DNA of 64,000 nucleotides from Yersinia hibernica (GTDB lineage: Bacteria > Pseudomonadota > Gammaproteobacteria > Enterobacterales > Enterobacteriaceae): the NCBI RefSeq assembly GCF_004124235.1, contig NZ_CP032487.1, forward strand, positions 372,001-436,000. Reading direction: 5' to 3'. Shown one piece after another: positions 44,809 through 57,206 of this stretch. Every line of letters begins with the position of its first letter. Within the stretch, counting starts at the first letter, position 1. The translations under genes and the position numbers were made by a program. The notes beneath the pieces were generated by a model. It was not told the origin of the DNA and searched no databases. It saw only the letters and a program-made list of their open reading frames with translations.

Positions 44809-46545
44809 TTACCGCACCTGACTTTGCAGATGCTGTAAGAATTGGCCGGCATCCATAAAGCCGGTCACTCTGGCTGCGTTAATCTCATGGCCCTGTGCAT
44901 CGAAAAACAGGATGGTCGGCAAGCCCAACACATTTAACTGTTTTAATAGCGCCGCATGCTGTGGACTGTTGGCCGTCACATCAGCCTGGAGCAGCACCGT
45001 ATTGGCTAACTGGCGCTGAACCTGTTCATTGCTAAAGGTATATTTTTCAAAATCTTTGCAGGCCACACACCAATCGGCATATAAGTCCAGCATCACCGGC
45101 TGGCCTTTGGCTTGGGCTAATGCCGCCTGTAATTGGGGTAAATCAGCCACTGGTTTAAAGGCTAAGTGATTGATTTCATTTTGTTGTGTCGGGCTGCCAA
45201 AAGCCCAGTCTTGCAGGGGGCGCGCCGCAACCAGCAGGGCGGCTAGCAGCAATAACTGGCAAACTCGCACCCAACCCGAGTGCGCTTTTAGGCTCAATAT
45301 CAATGCCCAGCCGAAGAAGGCGACCGCCAACAGGCTCCATAAACGCAAGCCCCAGACATCGCCTAGCACTCTTTCCAGCAAGAACACCGGCAGTGCCAGA
45401 ATAACAAACCCAAAAGCTTCTTTGACATACTGCATCCACGGGCCGCTGCGCGGGAGAAGCTTATTGCCGAACAGTGTCACCATCACCAGCGGAATACCCA
45501 TTCCTAAGGCATATAAATACAGTGTTCCGCCACCGGCCAGCATATTCCCGCTTTGGGCGATATACAGCAAAATGGCGCTGAGCGGCGCGGTGGTGCAGGG
45601 GGAGCAAATCAGGCCGGCCAGTGCGCCCATGGCAAAGACACCGGCCAGAGAGCCTCCGCGCTGGCTGCTACTCCATTGCACCAGTCGAGTTTGCAGTGAT
45701 GAGGGTAATTGCAGCGAATAGAGACCAAACATAGACAGCGCCAGCAGCACAAACAGTGCGGATAACCCAATCAAAACATAAGGATGCTGCAACGTAGCTT
45801 GAAATTGTAACCCCGCCGCCGCCACCACTAACCCGAGCAAAGTATAAGTCAGCGCCATGCCTTGGACATAGACCACCGCCAGCAGCAATATTCGCCGCTG
45901 GCTATGGGGTTTCTCACGGCCCAGAATAATGGCTGAAATCAGCGGATACATCGGCAAGACACAAGGGGTAAAGGCGATGCCGATGCCAATAAGTAGCGCC
46001 CACAGCGGTGAGAAGGGCAATTCAGCCGCCAGCGGTGCGGCCGGGGTGACCACGGCGGGTGCCATTGGCGTAGATGCACTGGCGACGACGGCAGAGAGAG
46101 GGACGATGCGTGTTTCCGGCGGATAACAGAAACCGGCCGCGGCACAGCCCTGATAAGTCACACTGACACTGGCCTGTTCAGCAGCCTGTGTGATGGGGAT
46201 TTTCAATGTTAACTGTTGCTTGAAAATCGAAACTTCGCCATAAAATTCATCATGATGCGCAATACCCTCCGGGAGGGTAAATGCCCCGAGGGCCGCGTTT
46301 TTAGGCACGATTTTGATTTGCTGGCGATACAGATAATAGTCAGGATGAATTTGCCAACTGAGGGTGAGCTGGTCACCTTGTTGGCGAAAATCAAAGGCAA
46401 ACGCTTGATCAACCGGAATAAACCGGCTCTGGCTGCTTTTTGGGCCGAATGAAGCATTATCGCCAAACAGCGAAGCTTGTGCACTGTGCGGCGCGAATAA
46501 AATGCTGCACAGCAGCAGTATCAGAGTAAGTGAGCGTTGAGCCAT
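44809..46545 (-). CDS. dsbD: Thiol:disulfide interchange protein DsbD
   Basis: 578 residues. Order of parts: signal peptide (ending HSAQA), periplasmic alpha domain with the CAAAGFC segment, eight-helix membrane domain with its two Cys ([30 protein letters not shown]), then a C-terminal thioredoxin domain with CVAC ([14 protein letters not shown]). It moves electrons from cytoplasmic thioredoxin to DsbC, DsbG and cytochrome maturation. The start overlaps the cutA end by 25 bases. It converges on fdhF with only 25 bases between. Confidence 0.96.
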   Translation of the reverse strand: MAQRSLTLILLLCSILFAPHSAQASLFGDNASFGPKSSQSRFIPVDQAFAFDFRQQGDQLTLSWQIHPDYYLYRQQIKIVPKNAALGAFTLPEGIAHHDEFYGEVSIFKQQLTLKIPITQAAEQASVSVTYQGCAAAGFCYPPETRIVPLSAVVASASTPMAPAVVTPAAPLAAELPFSPLWALLIGIGIAFTPCVLPMYPLISAIILGREKPHSQRRILLLAVVYVQGMALTYTLLGLVVAAAGLQFQATLQHPYVLIGLSALFVLLALSMFGLYSLQLPSSLQTRLVQWSSSQRGGSLAGVFAMGALAGLICSPCTTAPLSAILLYIAQSGNMLAGGGTLYLYALGMGIPLVMVTLFGNKLLPRSGPWMQYVKEAFGFVILALPVFLLERVLGDVWGLRLWSLLAVAFFGWALILSLKAHSGWVRVCQLLLLAALLVAARPLQDWAFGSPTQQNEINHLAFKPVADLPQLQAALAQAKGQPVMLDLYADWCVACKDFEKYTFSNEQVQRQLANTVLLQADVTANSPQHAALLKQLNVLGLPTILFFDAQGHEINAARVTGFMDAGQFLQHLQSQVR

Positions 46546-46844
46546 GACAGGTAATCTTTATCTCCATCCCGTACCGGCAGCACCAGCAATTCCGGTGTTT
46601 GGTAGGGGTGATGTTGTTTGATATAGCTGAGAAGCGCTTGCTGATGAGCGCTATTGCTCTTGAACAAGAGTTGGACTTCATACTCTTGCTGGAGCTTGCC
46701 CTCCCAGTAGTAAATCGAGGTCGCGCCCGGCAATAAAGTGGCGCAGGCGGCCAATTTCTCCCCCAGTACCTGCGCGGCTAAATCTTGTGCGCTAGCTTCA
46801 TCAGGGGCGGTGCACAATACCACAATTGCATCACAATCAGACAT
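46521..46844 (-). CDS. cutA: CutA1 divalent-cation tolerance protein
   Basis: 107 residues, a trimeric ferredoxin-like fold ([64 protein letters not shown]). It is linked to copper tolerance in E. coli, with an uncertain molecular role. It overlaps dsbD, the conserved pair. Confidence 0.94.
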   Translation of the reverse strand: MSDCDAIVVLCTAPDEASAQDLAAQVLGEKLAACATLLPGATSIYYWEGKLQQEYEVQLLFKSNSAHQQALLSYIKQHHPYQTPELLVLPVRDGDKDYLSWLNAHLL

Positions 46845-46951
46845 CTTAACCTCTTAGGTCGCGCGGCTTATATGACGAAGTAGGTACTATAACGCGAGCG
46901 GGGGCGGGTCAGAAGATGATTTATGTAACAGTGGGATATGGGAGGGAAAGC

Positions 46952-46968
46952 GGGGCGCTAGGCGCCCC
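46952..46968 (-). terminator. Stem-loop behind dcuA
   Basis: GGGGCGC (46952-46958) pairs with GCGCCCC (46962-46968) around a three-base loop, just past the dcuA stop. The T-run is weak. Confidence 0.6.
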
Positions 46969-46989
46969 ATTTGTTGATATATAAACAGA

Positions 46990-48291
46990 TTACAGCACCA
47001 GGCCGCCCATCACGAAGCCGAAGCAAACAGCCAGTGCCACCCCGATGGTACCCGGGATGAAGAATGGATGGTTGAACACAAAGCGCCCAATACGGGTGGT
47101 GCCGGTGTCATCCATTTGTACCGCGGCGACCAGTGTTGGGTAGGTCGGCAGAATGAACAGACCAGAAACCGCAGCGAAAGAAGCAATTGCCGCCAGTGGT
47201 GAAACATTCAGCGCCATGGCCATTGGCATCAATGCTTTGGCCGTTGCTGCTTGAGAGTAAAGCAGGGCGGAACAGAAGAAGAAGATAACCGCCAGCAACC
47301 ATGAGTGAGTTTGAATCAGGCTACCGGCAGTTTCTTTAATCCAGTCTAAGTTGTGTTGGACAAAAGTATCGCCCAACCAGGCCACACCCAAGATACAGAT
47401 ACAAGCACTCATACCCGCTTTGAATGTGCTGGAGTTAAGGATTGAATCGGTATCCACCGAGCACACCATAGTGGTGATGGTGGCCACACTCAGCATGATG
47501 ATCAGAATGGCGTTAGTGGTGTTCATCAGCGGTGTTGCCACCAGACCGACACTTGGGCTGTTGATAATGGCATAGGCCACCACACACAAAACGCCCGCCA
47601 AGAACAGCAACACGGAGGTTTTGGCGCGCGGTTTAATCACTTTTACCGTGTCGCCACGCAGTGTGACCAAACCTTCTTCTAAGCGTTTCAGATAGATGGG
47701 GTCGTCAGACAGTTTGGAGTTAAAGCACCAAGAGACAATCAGTGACATCACAAACACCGCCAGCAGGGTGGATGGGATGACAATCATCAACAAATGTAAA
47801 TAACTGACGCCATGACCTTCCATCACTGAAGACATGTAGACCACTGCCGCAGAAATAGGGGAGGCGGTGATAGCAATCTGTGCGGACACCACTGCGGTTG
47901 ACAGCGGGCGGCAAGGTTTGATGCCTTGTTCTTTCGCCACTTCCGCTATCACCGGTAGGGCTGACAGCGAAATGTTACCTGTCCCGGCAAAGATGGTCAG
48001 AAAATAAGTGACCAGCGGAGCAAGGATGGTGATGTGTTTTGGATTCTTACGCAGCAGTTTTTCAGTTTGCTGCACCAGATAATCCATACCGCCTGCCACC
48101 TGCATTGCAGAGATGGCGGCAATAACGGCCATGATGATTGAAATAACGTCAAAGGGAATGCTGCCCGGTTTGACGCCAATGATCGCCAACACCAAAACAC
48201 CAATCCCACCCGCAAAGCCGATACCGATACCGCCTAACCTGGCCCCTAAAAAAATGGCCAGCAGAACGATGACTAATTCTACGGCTATCAT
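46990..48291 (-). CDS. dcuA: Anaerobic C4-dicarboxylate transporter DcuA
   Basis: 433 residues with about ten membrane helices (FLGARLGGIGIGFAGGIGVL, IFAGTGNISLSALPVIAEVA, CRPLSTAVVSAQIAITASPI, TTRIGRFVFNHPFFIPGTIG). It exchanges aspartate, fumarate, malate and succinate. It lies behind aspA as in E. coli and serves fumarate respiration with aspartase and the frd operon near the other end of this region. Confidence 0.96.
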   Translation of the reverse strand: MIAVELVIVLLAIFLGARLGGIGIGFAGGIGVLVLAIIGVKPGSIPFDVISIIMAVIAAISAMQVAGGMDYLVQQTEKLLRKNPKHITILAPLVTYFLTIFAGTGNISLSALPVIAEVAKEQGIKPCRPLSTAVVSAQIAITASPISAAVVYMSSVMEGHGVSYLHLLMIVIPSTLLAVFVMSLIVSWCFNSKLSDDPIYLKRLEEGLVTLRGDTVKVIKPRAKTSVLLFLAGVLCVVAYAIINSPSVGLVATPLMNTTNAILIIMLSVATITTMVCSVDTDSILNSSTFKAGMSACICILGVAWLGDTFVQHNLDWIKETAGSLIQTHSWLLAVIFFFCSALLYSQAATAKALMPMAMALNVSPLAAIASFAAVSGLFILPTYPTLVAAVQMDDTGTTRIGRFVFNHPFFIPGTIGVALAVCFGFVMGGLVL

Positions 48292-48373
48292 AGTGTTTAC
48301 TCCTTGTTTTTAATTGAAAACTATTTGTTTTTATTGCAAATAGAAAGTTAAAAAATTGTGTTTGCCAGAAAGT

Positions 48374-48410
48374 AAAAAGGCACGCCGTCCAGAGGATCAT
48401 GCGTGCCTTA
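48374..48410 (-). terminator. Terminator between aspA and dcuA
   Basis: On the minus strand AAGGCACGC pairs with GCGTGCCTT (positions 48401-48409 and 48377-48385), followed by TTTT. It lies just past the aspA stop and 83 bases before dcuA, so it partly separates the two genes. Confidence 0.8.
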
Positions 48411-48431
48411 TATGGCTACCGGATGATTATT

Positions 48432-49868
48432 TTATTGTTCATTTTCATCGGTATAACGTTTTGCCTTATAGGCAGGATGCATCAGGTTCTCGACAGAAAA
48501 AATGTCGTCTAACTCGGCTTCCGTTAATAAGCCGCGTTCTAGAACCACTTCTCGCACATTTTTACCGGTTTCCGCGCAAATCTTGCCCACAATGTCACCG
48601 TTATGGTGGCCAATGAATGGGTTCAGATAAGTGACGATACCGATAGAGTTAAAGACGTAACGCTCGCAGACCTCTTTGTTGGCAGTGATGCCATTGATGC
48701 ATTTTTCCAGCAGATTGTAACAAGCATTTGTCAGGATGTGGATGGACTCAAACATCGCCTGGCCAATCACTGGCTCCATCACGTTCAACTGGAGCTGACC
48801 TGCTTCGGCCGCCATAGTAATGCAAGTGTCGTTACCGATCACCTTAAAACAAACCTGGTTAACAACTTCAGGGATAACCGGGTTGACTTTAGCTGGCATG
48901 ATGGAAGAGCCGGCTTGCAATTCTGGCAGATTAATTTCATTCAGACCGGTGCGCGGGCCAGAGGATAGCAGGCGCAAGTCGTTACAGATTTTTGACATCT
49001 TAACGGCCAGGCGCTTCAGGGCACTGTGCACCATCACGTAAGCACCGCAGTCAGAGGTTGCTTCAATCAAATCTTCTGCTGGCACACATGCCAGCCCACT
49101 GATTTCGGCCAGTTTTTGCACTGCCAGTTGTTGATAACCTTCTGGCGTGTTCAGTGCGGTACCGATGGCTGTCGCACCTAAGTTAACTTCCAGCAGCAAT
49201 TCAGCGGTACGTTGCAAGTTTTTGGTTTCTTCGTTCAGTAAGACCTGGAAGGCGCGGAATTCCTGCCCCAAAGTCATTGGTACGGCGTCCTGTAACTGGG
49301 TACGGCCCATTTTCAGGATTTTTTCGAATTCTTTAGATTTTCTACCGAAACCATCGCCGAGTTCTTTGATTGCGTCGATCAATTTCATGATAGAGGCATA
49401 GACCGCGATGCGGAAACCGGTGGGGTAGGCATCGTTGGTGGATTGGCATTTGTTCAGATGGTCGTTAGGGTTGAGGTATTGATATTCCCCTTTCTGGTGA
49501 CCCATCAGTTCCAAGCCGATATTGGCCAGAACTTCGTTGGTATTCATGTTCAAAGAAGTGCCGGCGCCGCCTTGGAACACGTCTACCGGGAACTGATCCA
49601 TGCATTTGCCTTTGTCCAGAACTTCATCACAAGCTTGGATAATAATGTCAGCAATCTTGCGTGGGATGGTGTGTAACTCTTTGTTCGCCATCGCCGCCGC
49701 TTTTTTTACCATAACCATGCCGCGGACAAATTCTGGAACATCACTTATCTTGCTGTTACTGATATAGAAGTTTTCAATCGCACGCAGGGTATGAACACCG
49801 TAGTAAGCCTCTGCGGGGACTTCTCGTGTACCTAACAGGTCTTCTTCAATACGAATGTTATTTGACAT
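48432..49868 (-). CDS. aspA: Aspartate ammonia-lyase AspA
   Basis: 478 residues. It carries the fumarase/aspartase signature [11 protein letters not shown] with the catalytic Ser loop, and the start [20 protein letters not shown]. It converts aspartate to fumarate and ammonia. The fumarate can feed fumarate reductase encoded downstream in the window. A perfect CRP dyad lies about 205 bases upstream. Confidence 0.97.
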   Translation of the reverse strand: MSNNIRIEEDLLGTREVPAEAYYGVHTLRAIENFYISNSKISDVPEFVRGMVMVKKAAAMANKELHTIPRKIADIIIQACDEVLDKGKCMDQFPVDVFQGGAGTSLNMNTNEVLANIGLELMGHQKGEYQYLNPNDHLNKCQSTNDAYPTGFRIAVYASIMKLIDAIKELGDGFGRKSKEFEKILKMGRTQLQDAVPMTLGQEFRAFQVLLNEETKNLQRTAELLLEVNLGATAIGTALNTPEGYQQLAVQKLAEISGLACVPAEDLIEATSDCGAYVMVHSALKRLAVKMSKICNDLRLLSSGPRTGLNEINLPELQAGSSIMPAKVNPVIPEVVNQVCFKVIGNDTCITMAAEAGQLQLNVMEPVIGQAMFESIHILTNACYNLLEKCINGITANKEVCERYVFNSIGIVTYLNPFIGHHNGDIVGKICAETGKNVREVVLERGLLTEAELDDIFSVENLMHPAYKAKRYTDENEQ

Positions 49869-50308
49869 GAGAACCTTCTCTAATGTGCTGTCTTGTTTTG
49901 TATTTGTTAACTAAATTATGCCGCCGTGGGCAATATGATGCCGCAATGAACCTTTAGTGCGGAAAGATTAACCATTCATCTTATTGCTGACAGGATCATA
50001 TGCTGCTTAATGATAAAAAGCCTTGAACTAGGATCACTATATGGTCGGAATAAATTGAGATGATCTGATATCTGTGATTTATCTCACAGTTGTACTAATG
50101 AGTAATAAAATAATTCCCCTAACTTGAAAAGCGAGTCAATCACCACCATTTTATGGGGGTCGACCCTCGTTGAAGGGGGAGTTGATGCTGAAATCCGCTA
50201 ATAAGGGAAAAACAGTGTCAGCACCAGCCGGGTCCAGGTTTTCATGGTATCTGTCAGTCAGGTTTGCCCTGATGAGAGGTACTGAATGATTGGAATAAGG
50301 AGAATGCG
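49869..50308. other. Divergent regulatory region aspA-fxsA
   Basis: 440 bases. It holds a perfect CRP dyad (separate entry) and a GGGTCGACCC palindrome near 50156 without known role. The GGAATAAGGAG before the fxsA GTG is its ribosome-binding site. No additional gene is supported. Confidence 0.45.
50073..50088. promoter_or_regulatory. CRP binding site upstream of aspA
   Basis: TGTGATTTATCTCACA is an exact TGTGA-N6-TCACA dyad. aspA of E. coli is CRP-activated; here the site is ~205 bases before aspA and 221 bases before fxsA, so it most likely serves aspA through a long leader. Confidence 0.75.
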
Positions 50309-50821
50309 GTGCGTTGGTTACCGTTAGCGCTGATATTTTTATTGGCATACATAGAAATATCGATATTTATCAAGGTAGCAGCAGTGTTGGGGGTGTTAGT
50401 TACCCTATTACTGGTTATCCTCAGCTCCTGTGTGGGGATCTCTCTGGTGCGTAATCAGGGAATCAAAACCTTTATGCAGATGCAGCAAAAGCTGGCTGCG
50501 GGTGAAAGCCCGGCGGCAGAAATGGTGAAAAGCGTGTCGTTAGTATTGGCCGGTTTCTTACTGTTGATCCCGGGTTTCTTTACTGACTTCCTCGGCTTGC
50601 TGCTGCTCTTACCTCCGATTCAAAAGTCATTAACATTAAAGTTGATGCCGCATTTGCACATTTACCGTGGCGGTGGTTTTGGCACGGGCAGTGGCCCTAT
50701 GGGGGGCGGAAATACCTTCGATGGTGAGTTTCAGCGCAAAGCCGATGACCGCTTTATCGTCGAGCATCGTCCGGATGAGGATGATAAATCGACAGATAAT
50801 CGCTTCAAAGATGATAAATAA
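50309..50821 (+). CDS. fxsA: FxsA inner-membrane protein
   Basis: 170 residues. It has a hydrophobic first half with three to four helices (IFLLAYIEISIFIKVAAVLG, LLLIPGFFTDFLGLLLLLPP) and a charged Gly-rich tail (GGGNTFDGEFQRKADDRF). FxsA overproduction relieves exclusion of phage T7 by F. Its normal role is unknown. GTG start at 50309 behind AAGGAG. E. coli has yjeH between fxsA and groS; here that gene is absent. Confidence 0.93.
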   Translation: MRWLPLALIFLLAYIEISIFIKVAAVLGVLVTLLLVILSSCVGISLVRNQGIKTFMQMQQKLAAGESPAAEMVKSVSLVLAGFLLLIPGFFTDFLGLLLLLPPIQKSLTLKLMPHLHIYRGGGFGTGSGPMGGGNTFDGEFQRKADDRFIVEHRPDEDDKSTDNRFKDDK

Positions 50822-50963
50822 ATAGTCATAAATCTAATTGATTGTTTATTAACCATAAATTCGCAAGGTAAATCATAACGCTTTCTTTAATGGGGCGATG
50901 GCGTGGTGGCTAATATGAGTCACTGCGGGACAAGAAAAAACTGAAATTTTTTTTGTTCTCTCC

Positions 50964-50990
50964 CTTGAAGCGGTGTGAAGCCGCCCCCAT
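50964..50990 (+). promoter_or_regulatory. Sigma-32 heat-shock promoter of groSL
   Basis: CTTGAA (50964-50969) and CCCCAT (50985-50990) are separated by 15 bases, matching the sigma-32 consensus and the E. coli groE promoter. They lie about 85 bases before groS. Confidence 0.9.
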
Positions 50991-50993
50991 TAA

Positions 50994-51368
<375 letters not shown>

Positions 51369-51382
51369 TTCGCGCTCTCTAA

Positions 51383-53071
<1,689 letters not shown>

Positions 53072-53120
53072 TGCTCCCAACCCTATAGCTTCATTGATTG
53101 CTGATTTAGCTATAAACCTA

Positions 53121-53151
53121 AAGCGAGTGGGGCAACCTGCTCGCTTTTTTT
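53121..53151 (+). terminator. Rho-independent terminator of groSL
   Basis: AGCGAG (53122-53127) pairs with CTCGCT (53140-53145), followed by T7. It sits 50 bases behind groL. Confidence 0.93.
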
Positions 53152-53452
53152 ATAGGAAAAATCAGCTATACAGTCAATTCCTGTCGTAACCTCACCTCAT
53201 CCAGGCTTTATACTCAGCCTTTTCTTATTCATATTTTGCAACTTAGTGCGCCAAAAGCGGTTTTATTTCACTCTGTGTGATGATTACAGGACTTTTTATT
53301 GTCTTCGTTTCTGATTTAATGTGTAAACTGTTAATCATTAACCATCAGGCTCGACATCGAGTATTTGGATAATTTCGGCAGCGGATGCCTAAGCGGCAGC
53401 GGTGCTTTCTGGTAATCTTTAGCGTGATTCTCAACTTCTCATGGGGAAAAAA
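53152..53452. other. Intergenic region groL-yjeI
   Basis: About 300 bases, no gene. It contains a perfect 13-base palindrome GTTAATCATTAAC at 53330-53342, which may be an operator for an unnamed regulator near the yjeI promoter. Confidence 0.4.
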
Positions 53453-53791
53453 ATGCGGATTAAAGTGTTACTTGGTCTTTCAGCGGCACTGTTGCTGGCA
53501 GGTTGTAGCTCCACGAATCAATTGAGTTCAGCGGGCGAGCAAGTGAAGTTCTCTGATACCAAACCGGGTAGTGAATGCCAGTTGATTGGGCAGGTGACGG
53601 GCACTCAGAGCAATTGGATCTCAAGCGGTGAAAGCAGCTCAATGCGTGGTGCGGCAAATGACCTGCGCAATAAAGCGGCGGCAATGGGCGGTAATGTTAT
53701 CTATGGCGCAACCAGCCCGAGTGAAACCTTCTTATCAAGTTTCGCACCGCTAGACAGCAAAATAGTCGGCGAAGTTTACAAGTGCCCTTAA
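53453..53791 (+). CDS. yjeI: YjeI-like DUF4156 outer-membrane lipoprotein
   Basis: 112 residues. Signal peptide with lipobox (LLLAGCSS) and the DUF4156 domain (GSECQLIGQVTGTQSNW, SSMRGAANDLRNKAAAMGGN, VYKCP), with the two conserved Cys. The role is unknown; E. coli YjeI stands at the same place. The ATG at 53453 gives the shorter, normal signal peptide, and an ATG at 53441 is in frame. Confidence 0.93.
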   Translation: MRIKVLLGLSAALLLAGCSSTNQLSSAGEQVKFSDTKPGSECQLIGQVTGTQSNWISSGESSSMRGAANDLRNKAAAMGGNVIYGATSPSETFLSSFAPLDSKIVGEVYKCP

Positions 53792-53845
53792 TATTTACAG
53801 CACGAACGTAAATAAATCAGGGGGTGTCATGGCATCCCCTGTTGC

Positions 53846-54889
53846 TTATTCTGCTGATAATGTATCTTGCATTAATCGTAGATCCAGCGGTGTTTTGCTG
53901 GGCTGCCCTCCGATTTCTCGCGCCAGACGCGGAACCAGATAACCGGATACCCGGCTGAGTAAACCTTTCATTAATTGCCGAGCTTCCTCATCATCAACCA
54001 TAAAATGAGCAGCACCTTGTACTTTATCCAGCACATGGATGTAATAAGGCAGAATGCCGGCATCAAATAATGTATTACTTAAGGTTGCCAAGACCTCGGC
54101 ATCATTATTGACCCCGCGCAACAACACACTCTGGTTTAAGAGGGTCACACCCACCTGTTTTAGCTGTGCCATACCGGCGCGTAAAGATGAGTCAATTTCA
54201 TTGGCGTGGTTGATGTGTGTCACCATCAACACTTGTAAGCGTGAATCCCCCAGTCGTTGGCATAGTGCCGGAGTAATACGCGCAGGAATGACGACAGGCA
54301 AACGAGTGTGGATGCGTAAGCGTTTGATATGCTGGATGCTTTCTATTTCGTCCAGTAACCAGTCGAGTTCGCTGTCTTTGGCCATTAGCGGGTCGCCGCC
54401 CGAGAAAATAATCTCGTCCAGTTCAGGATGTTGGCGGACATAATCCAGCGCCTGACGCCAATTGGCTTTGTTGCCTTGGTTATCCTGATAAGGGAAATGA
54501 CGGCGAAAACAATAGCGGCAATTGACGGCACAGCCGCCCTTGACCAGTAATAACGCGCGGTTACGGTACTTGTGCAATAGACCGGGTACTACGCTACGCT
54601 GTTCATCAAGTGGGTCATTGGTAAAACCGGGGGCCGCGATAAATTCTTCCCGTGCCGTGAGCACTTGAAGCAATAAAGGGTCTGATGGATTCCCCGGTTG
54701 CATGCGCGAAACAAATGCTCGGGGTACTCGTAAAGGAAATAAACGACGTGCAGCACTCCCTTGTTGCAGGCTAGGATGTTCATTTAGCAACAGAATTCTT
54801 AGCAATTCGTCCGGATCGGTAATTACATCGGCGAGTTGTTGCAACCAATCTTCTCTAATTGGCATGTTTCGGGTTACAATACTTGCCAT
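53846..54889 (-). CDS. epmB: EF-P lysine 2,3-aminomutase EpmB (YjeK)
   Basis: 347 residues. It is a radical SAM enzyme with Cys120-x3-Cys124-x2-Cys127 in [17 protein letters not shown], and a PLP-binding C-terminal part. It turns (S)-alpha-lysine into (R)-beta-lysine, which EpmA joins to EF-P. It is divergent from efp with 35 bases between the starts, so the two share a promoter region. Confidence 0.96.
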
Positions 54890-54924
54890 TTTTTAGGCTT
54901 ACTACCAGTTTCTTGAGGACCATT

Positions 54925-55491
54925 ATGGCCAGTTATTATAGCAACGATTTTCGTCCCGGTCTTAAAATCATGTTTGAGGGCGAGCCTTATGCAGTGGAGT
55001 CCAGCGAATTCGTAAAACCGGGCAAAGGCCAGGCTTTTGCTCGTGTTAAAATGCGCCGCTTGCTGACTGGCGGGCGTGTGGAAAAGACCTTCAAATCAAC
55101 AGATTCTCTGGAAGGCGCTGACGTTAACGACCTGAACCTGACTTACCTGTATAACGACGGTGAGTTCTGGCACTTTATGAATAACGAGACTTACGAACAA
55201 CTGCAAGCCGATGCTAAAGCGATTGGCGATAATGCTAAGTGGCTGATTGATCAAGCCGAATGTATCGTAACTCTGTGGAATGGTCAGCCTATCTCGGTGA
55301 CTCCACCAAACTTTATTGAACTTGAAATTGTTGACACTGATCCGGGCCTGAAAGGTGATACCGCCGGTACTGGTGGTAAGCCAGCAACCCTGAGCACCGG
55401 TGCTGTGGTCAAAGTGCCACTGTTCGTGCAGGTCGGCGAAGTCATCAAAGTTGATACCCGCTCTGGCGAATACGTCTCTCGCGTTAAATAA
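54925..55491 (+). CDS. efp: Elongation factor P
   Basis: 188 residues, three beta-barrel domains. The modified Lys34 lies in [13 protein letters not shown] rescues ribosomes stalled at polyproline stretches. The frame is open from 54859, but the ATG at 54925 follows TGAGGA and gives the standard start [12 protein letters not shown]. Both modification enzymes EpmA and EpmB are encoded in this window. Confidence 0.99.
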
Positions 55492-55536
55492 GTCACAACT
55501 CTTCAGGTGTGATAGAACATCGCGCGTAGAATGAAA

Positions 55537-55566
55537 GAAAACCGCTAAATCGGCGGTTTTCTGTTA
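55537..55566 (+). terminator. Terminator behind efp
   Basis: GAAAACCGC (55537-55545) pairs with GCGGTTTTC (55553-55561) around a 7-base loop. The T-rich 3' arm acts as the U-run. Confidence 0.88.
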
Positions 55567-55698
55567 TCTGGGGTGAGCGGAATAAGCCCTAGTTGAGCTT
55601 TTATCGGCACTCACCGTCGCCGGATTCATTTTTGATTGCTCATGATATTGCTGCTTATTATCTTGCGTGCTAACGTATCATTCTTATCTATCTGCTGC

Positions 55699-55756
55699 CT
55701 GGGACGACCCAGCACGTATCTGTTATCTCGGGGACGACCCCGCCTGAGCGAGGGGG
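55699..55756 (+). promoter_or_regulatory. Guanidine-II riboswitch (mini-ykkC)
   Basis: Two small hairpins share the loop ACGA: CTGGG-ACGA-CCCAG (55699-55712) and CGGGG-ACGA-CCCCG (55729-55742). They are joined by a 16-base linker and followed by the GAGGGGG ribosome-binding site of sugE. This is exactly the mini-ykkC architecture, in which guanidine joins the two loops and frees the ribosome-binding site. It directly precedes the guanidine exporter gene. Confidence 0.95.
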
Positions 55757-55761
55757 TTACC

Positions 55762-56076
55762 ATGGCTTGGATTATTCTGGTTATTGCAGGTTTATTGGAA
55801 GTTATTTGGGCTATCGGCTTGAAGTATTCCCATGGTTTTACACGGCTGACACCCAGTGTTGTGACTCTGATAGCCATGGCGGCCAGTGTATTTTTGTTGG
55901 CTTATGCTATGAAAACGCTACCCGCAGGGACAGCTTATGCGGTTTGGACGGGGATTGGCGCGGTGGGGACGGCGATCCTCGGTATTATGCTGCTGGGTGA
56001 ATCGGCCAGCTTGGCGCGAGTTTGCAGTTTGGGGCTGATTTTAGCTGGAATTATTGGGTTAAAATTGGCGTCATAA
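55762..56076 (+). CDS. sugE: Guanidinium exporter SugE/Gdx (SMR family)
   Basis: 104 residues and four membrane helices. The small-multidrug-resistance fold has the essential Glu in [16 protein letters not shown] and the Gdx-type [19 protein letters not shown]. It exports guanidinium in exchange for protons. The frame is open from 55636, but the ATG at 55762 follows the riboswitch-controlled GAGGGGG. ecnAB, which lie here in E. coli, are missing. Confidence 0.96.
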   Translation: MAWIILVIAGLLEVIWAIGLKYSHGFTRLTPSVVTLIAMAASVFLLAYAMKTLPAGTAYAVWTGIGAVGTAILGIMLLGESASLARVCSLGLILAGIIGLKLAS

Positions 56077-56133
56077 ATGATAAGGGGGGAATATCCCCCT
56101 TAACGAATAGCCGAAGGTAAACGGCTCACGCGG

Positions 56134-56676
56134 TCATTGGCCTAAACTCAGCTCTCCCTGCTTAACCCATATCAATTCTTCCACCGGGAAACCATAATTT
56201 TTCGCGACGGCGACCAGGCGGTCTCGCGTTTGGTTATCAATTGTTGGTGTGCGCGATAAAATCCACAGATAATCCCGGTTAGGGCCAGCAATCAACGCGT
56301 GCTGATATTTGTCATCTAAATCAATAACATTATATCCGCCATAAAACGGGCCGAAGAATGAAACTTTGAGTGAAGCTTGGTGTGGCGAGCCAATAAAATA
56401 GGCTTTCCCGATGCTTTCCTGCCACTGCTGTTTCTTCGCGTTATAACCTCGGTTAATGACTTTTACCCCGCCATCATCACGGAGTGAGTAATTAGCGGTG
56501 ACATGGTCTAACCCGCGCTCAAAGGAGTGGTCTAGCCGGGCAATTTCATACCACGTGCCGAGATAGCGGGGTAATTGGAAGTTATCGACGATTTTCACGT
56601 CTTTTGGTGGGGTAACACTGCAAGCGACAGAAAATAAGGTTGCCGCTAATACGGATAATTTTGACCACAGATGCAT
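56134..56676 (-). CDS. blc: Outer-membrane lipocalin Blc
   Basis: 180 residues. Signal peptide with lipobox (FSVACS, Cys19), then lipocalin fold with the motif LPRYLGTWYEIARLDHSFE and DRDYLWILSRTP-like closing strand (NRDYLWILSRTPTID). It binds lysophospholipids in the outer membrane. It sits before frdD as in E. coli; ampC, which lies between them there, is absent. Confidence 0.95.
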   Translation of the reverse strand: MHLWSKLSVLAATLFSVACSVTPPKDVKIVDNFQLPRYLGTWYEIARLDHSFERGLDHVTANYSLRDDGGVKVINRGYNAKKQQWQESIGKAYFIGSPHQASLKVSFFGPFYGGYNVIDLDDKYQHALIAGPNRDYLWILSRTPTIDNQTRDRLVAVAKNYGFPVEELIWVKQGELSLGQ

Positions 56677-56783
56677 CAGTATTCCTTAGTATTCCAATCA
56701 TTAGCTTGTGATTGAGAATAGCTATCATTTATGAAAGAGGCAAATGGATGAATCTGAGTTATTGGTGGAATAGGGGATTGGTG

Positions 56784-56817
56784 GAAAAAAAACGGCCCGG
56801 CATGAGCACGGGCCGCT
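56784..56817 (-). terminator. Terminator of the frdABCD operon
   Basis: CGGCCCG (56793-56799) pairs with CGGGCCG (56809-56815). On the minus strand the stem is followed by an uninterrupted T8 (complement of the A-run at 56785-56792). It lies about 20 bases behind frdD. Confidence 0.93.
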
Positions 56818-56833
56818 GAGCGGGCATGGGTAA

Positions 56834-57190
56834 TTACAGTGTCAGGACACCGATGATAGCGACCACACTTAGAATGGCAGCCAACCCATAGAACACCCAC
56901 TTCCCAGCAGGGACGTGGATTTTCAAATCATGCATCGCATGGTGGATACGGTGTAAACCGCACCAGAGTGGCAGAATAATCATCAGCAACAGGAATACCC
57001 GGCCAATGAAACTCTGGCAGAAGGCCAATATGCGCTCATAGCTCAATGCTTCGCCGGGAAAAGCCCCCAGGGGGAGCAAAATAGCGACTAACAGAATAAC
57101 TGCCGGGGCAATAATGGCACTCCACATGCCGCCCGCGCCGAACAGACCCCAGAAGATAGGTTCATCGGAGCGCTTAGGGACTTGATTCAT
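56834..57190 (-). CDS. frdD: Fumarate reductase membrane anchor FrdD
   Basis: 118 residues and three membrane helices ([54 protein letters not shown]). It anchors FrdAB with FrdC and binds menaquinol. The frame is open from 57220, but the ATG at 57190 ([11 protein letters not shown]) follows GGAGGA and matches E. coli. Confidence 0.96.
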   Translation of the reverse strand: MNQVPKRSDEPIFWGLFGAGGMWSAIIAPAVILLVAILLPLGAFPGEALSYERILAFCQSFIGRVFLLLMIILPLWCGLHRIHHAMHDLKIHVPAGKWVFYGLAAILSVVAIIGVLTL

Positions 57191-57206
57191 CTTGTTCTCC
57201 TCCGAG

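Noticed and set aside
50022..50036. FNR-like box TTGAACTAGGATCA upstream of aspA
   Set aside because: The second half-site is one base out of register with TTGAT-N4-ATCAA.
55566..55698. Entericidin genes (ecnAB) between efp and sugE
   Set aside because: The short gap has no lipobox-bearing small frame; the genes appear absent.
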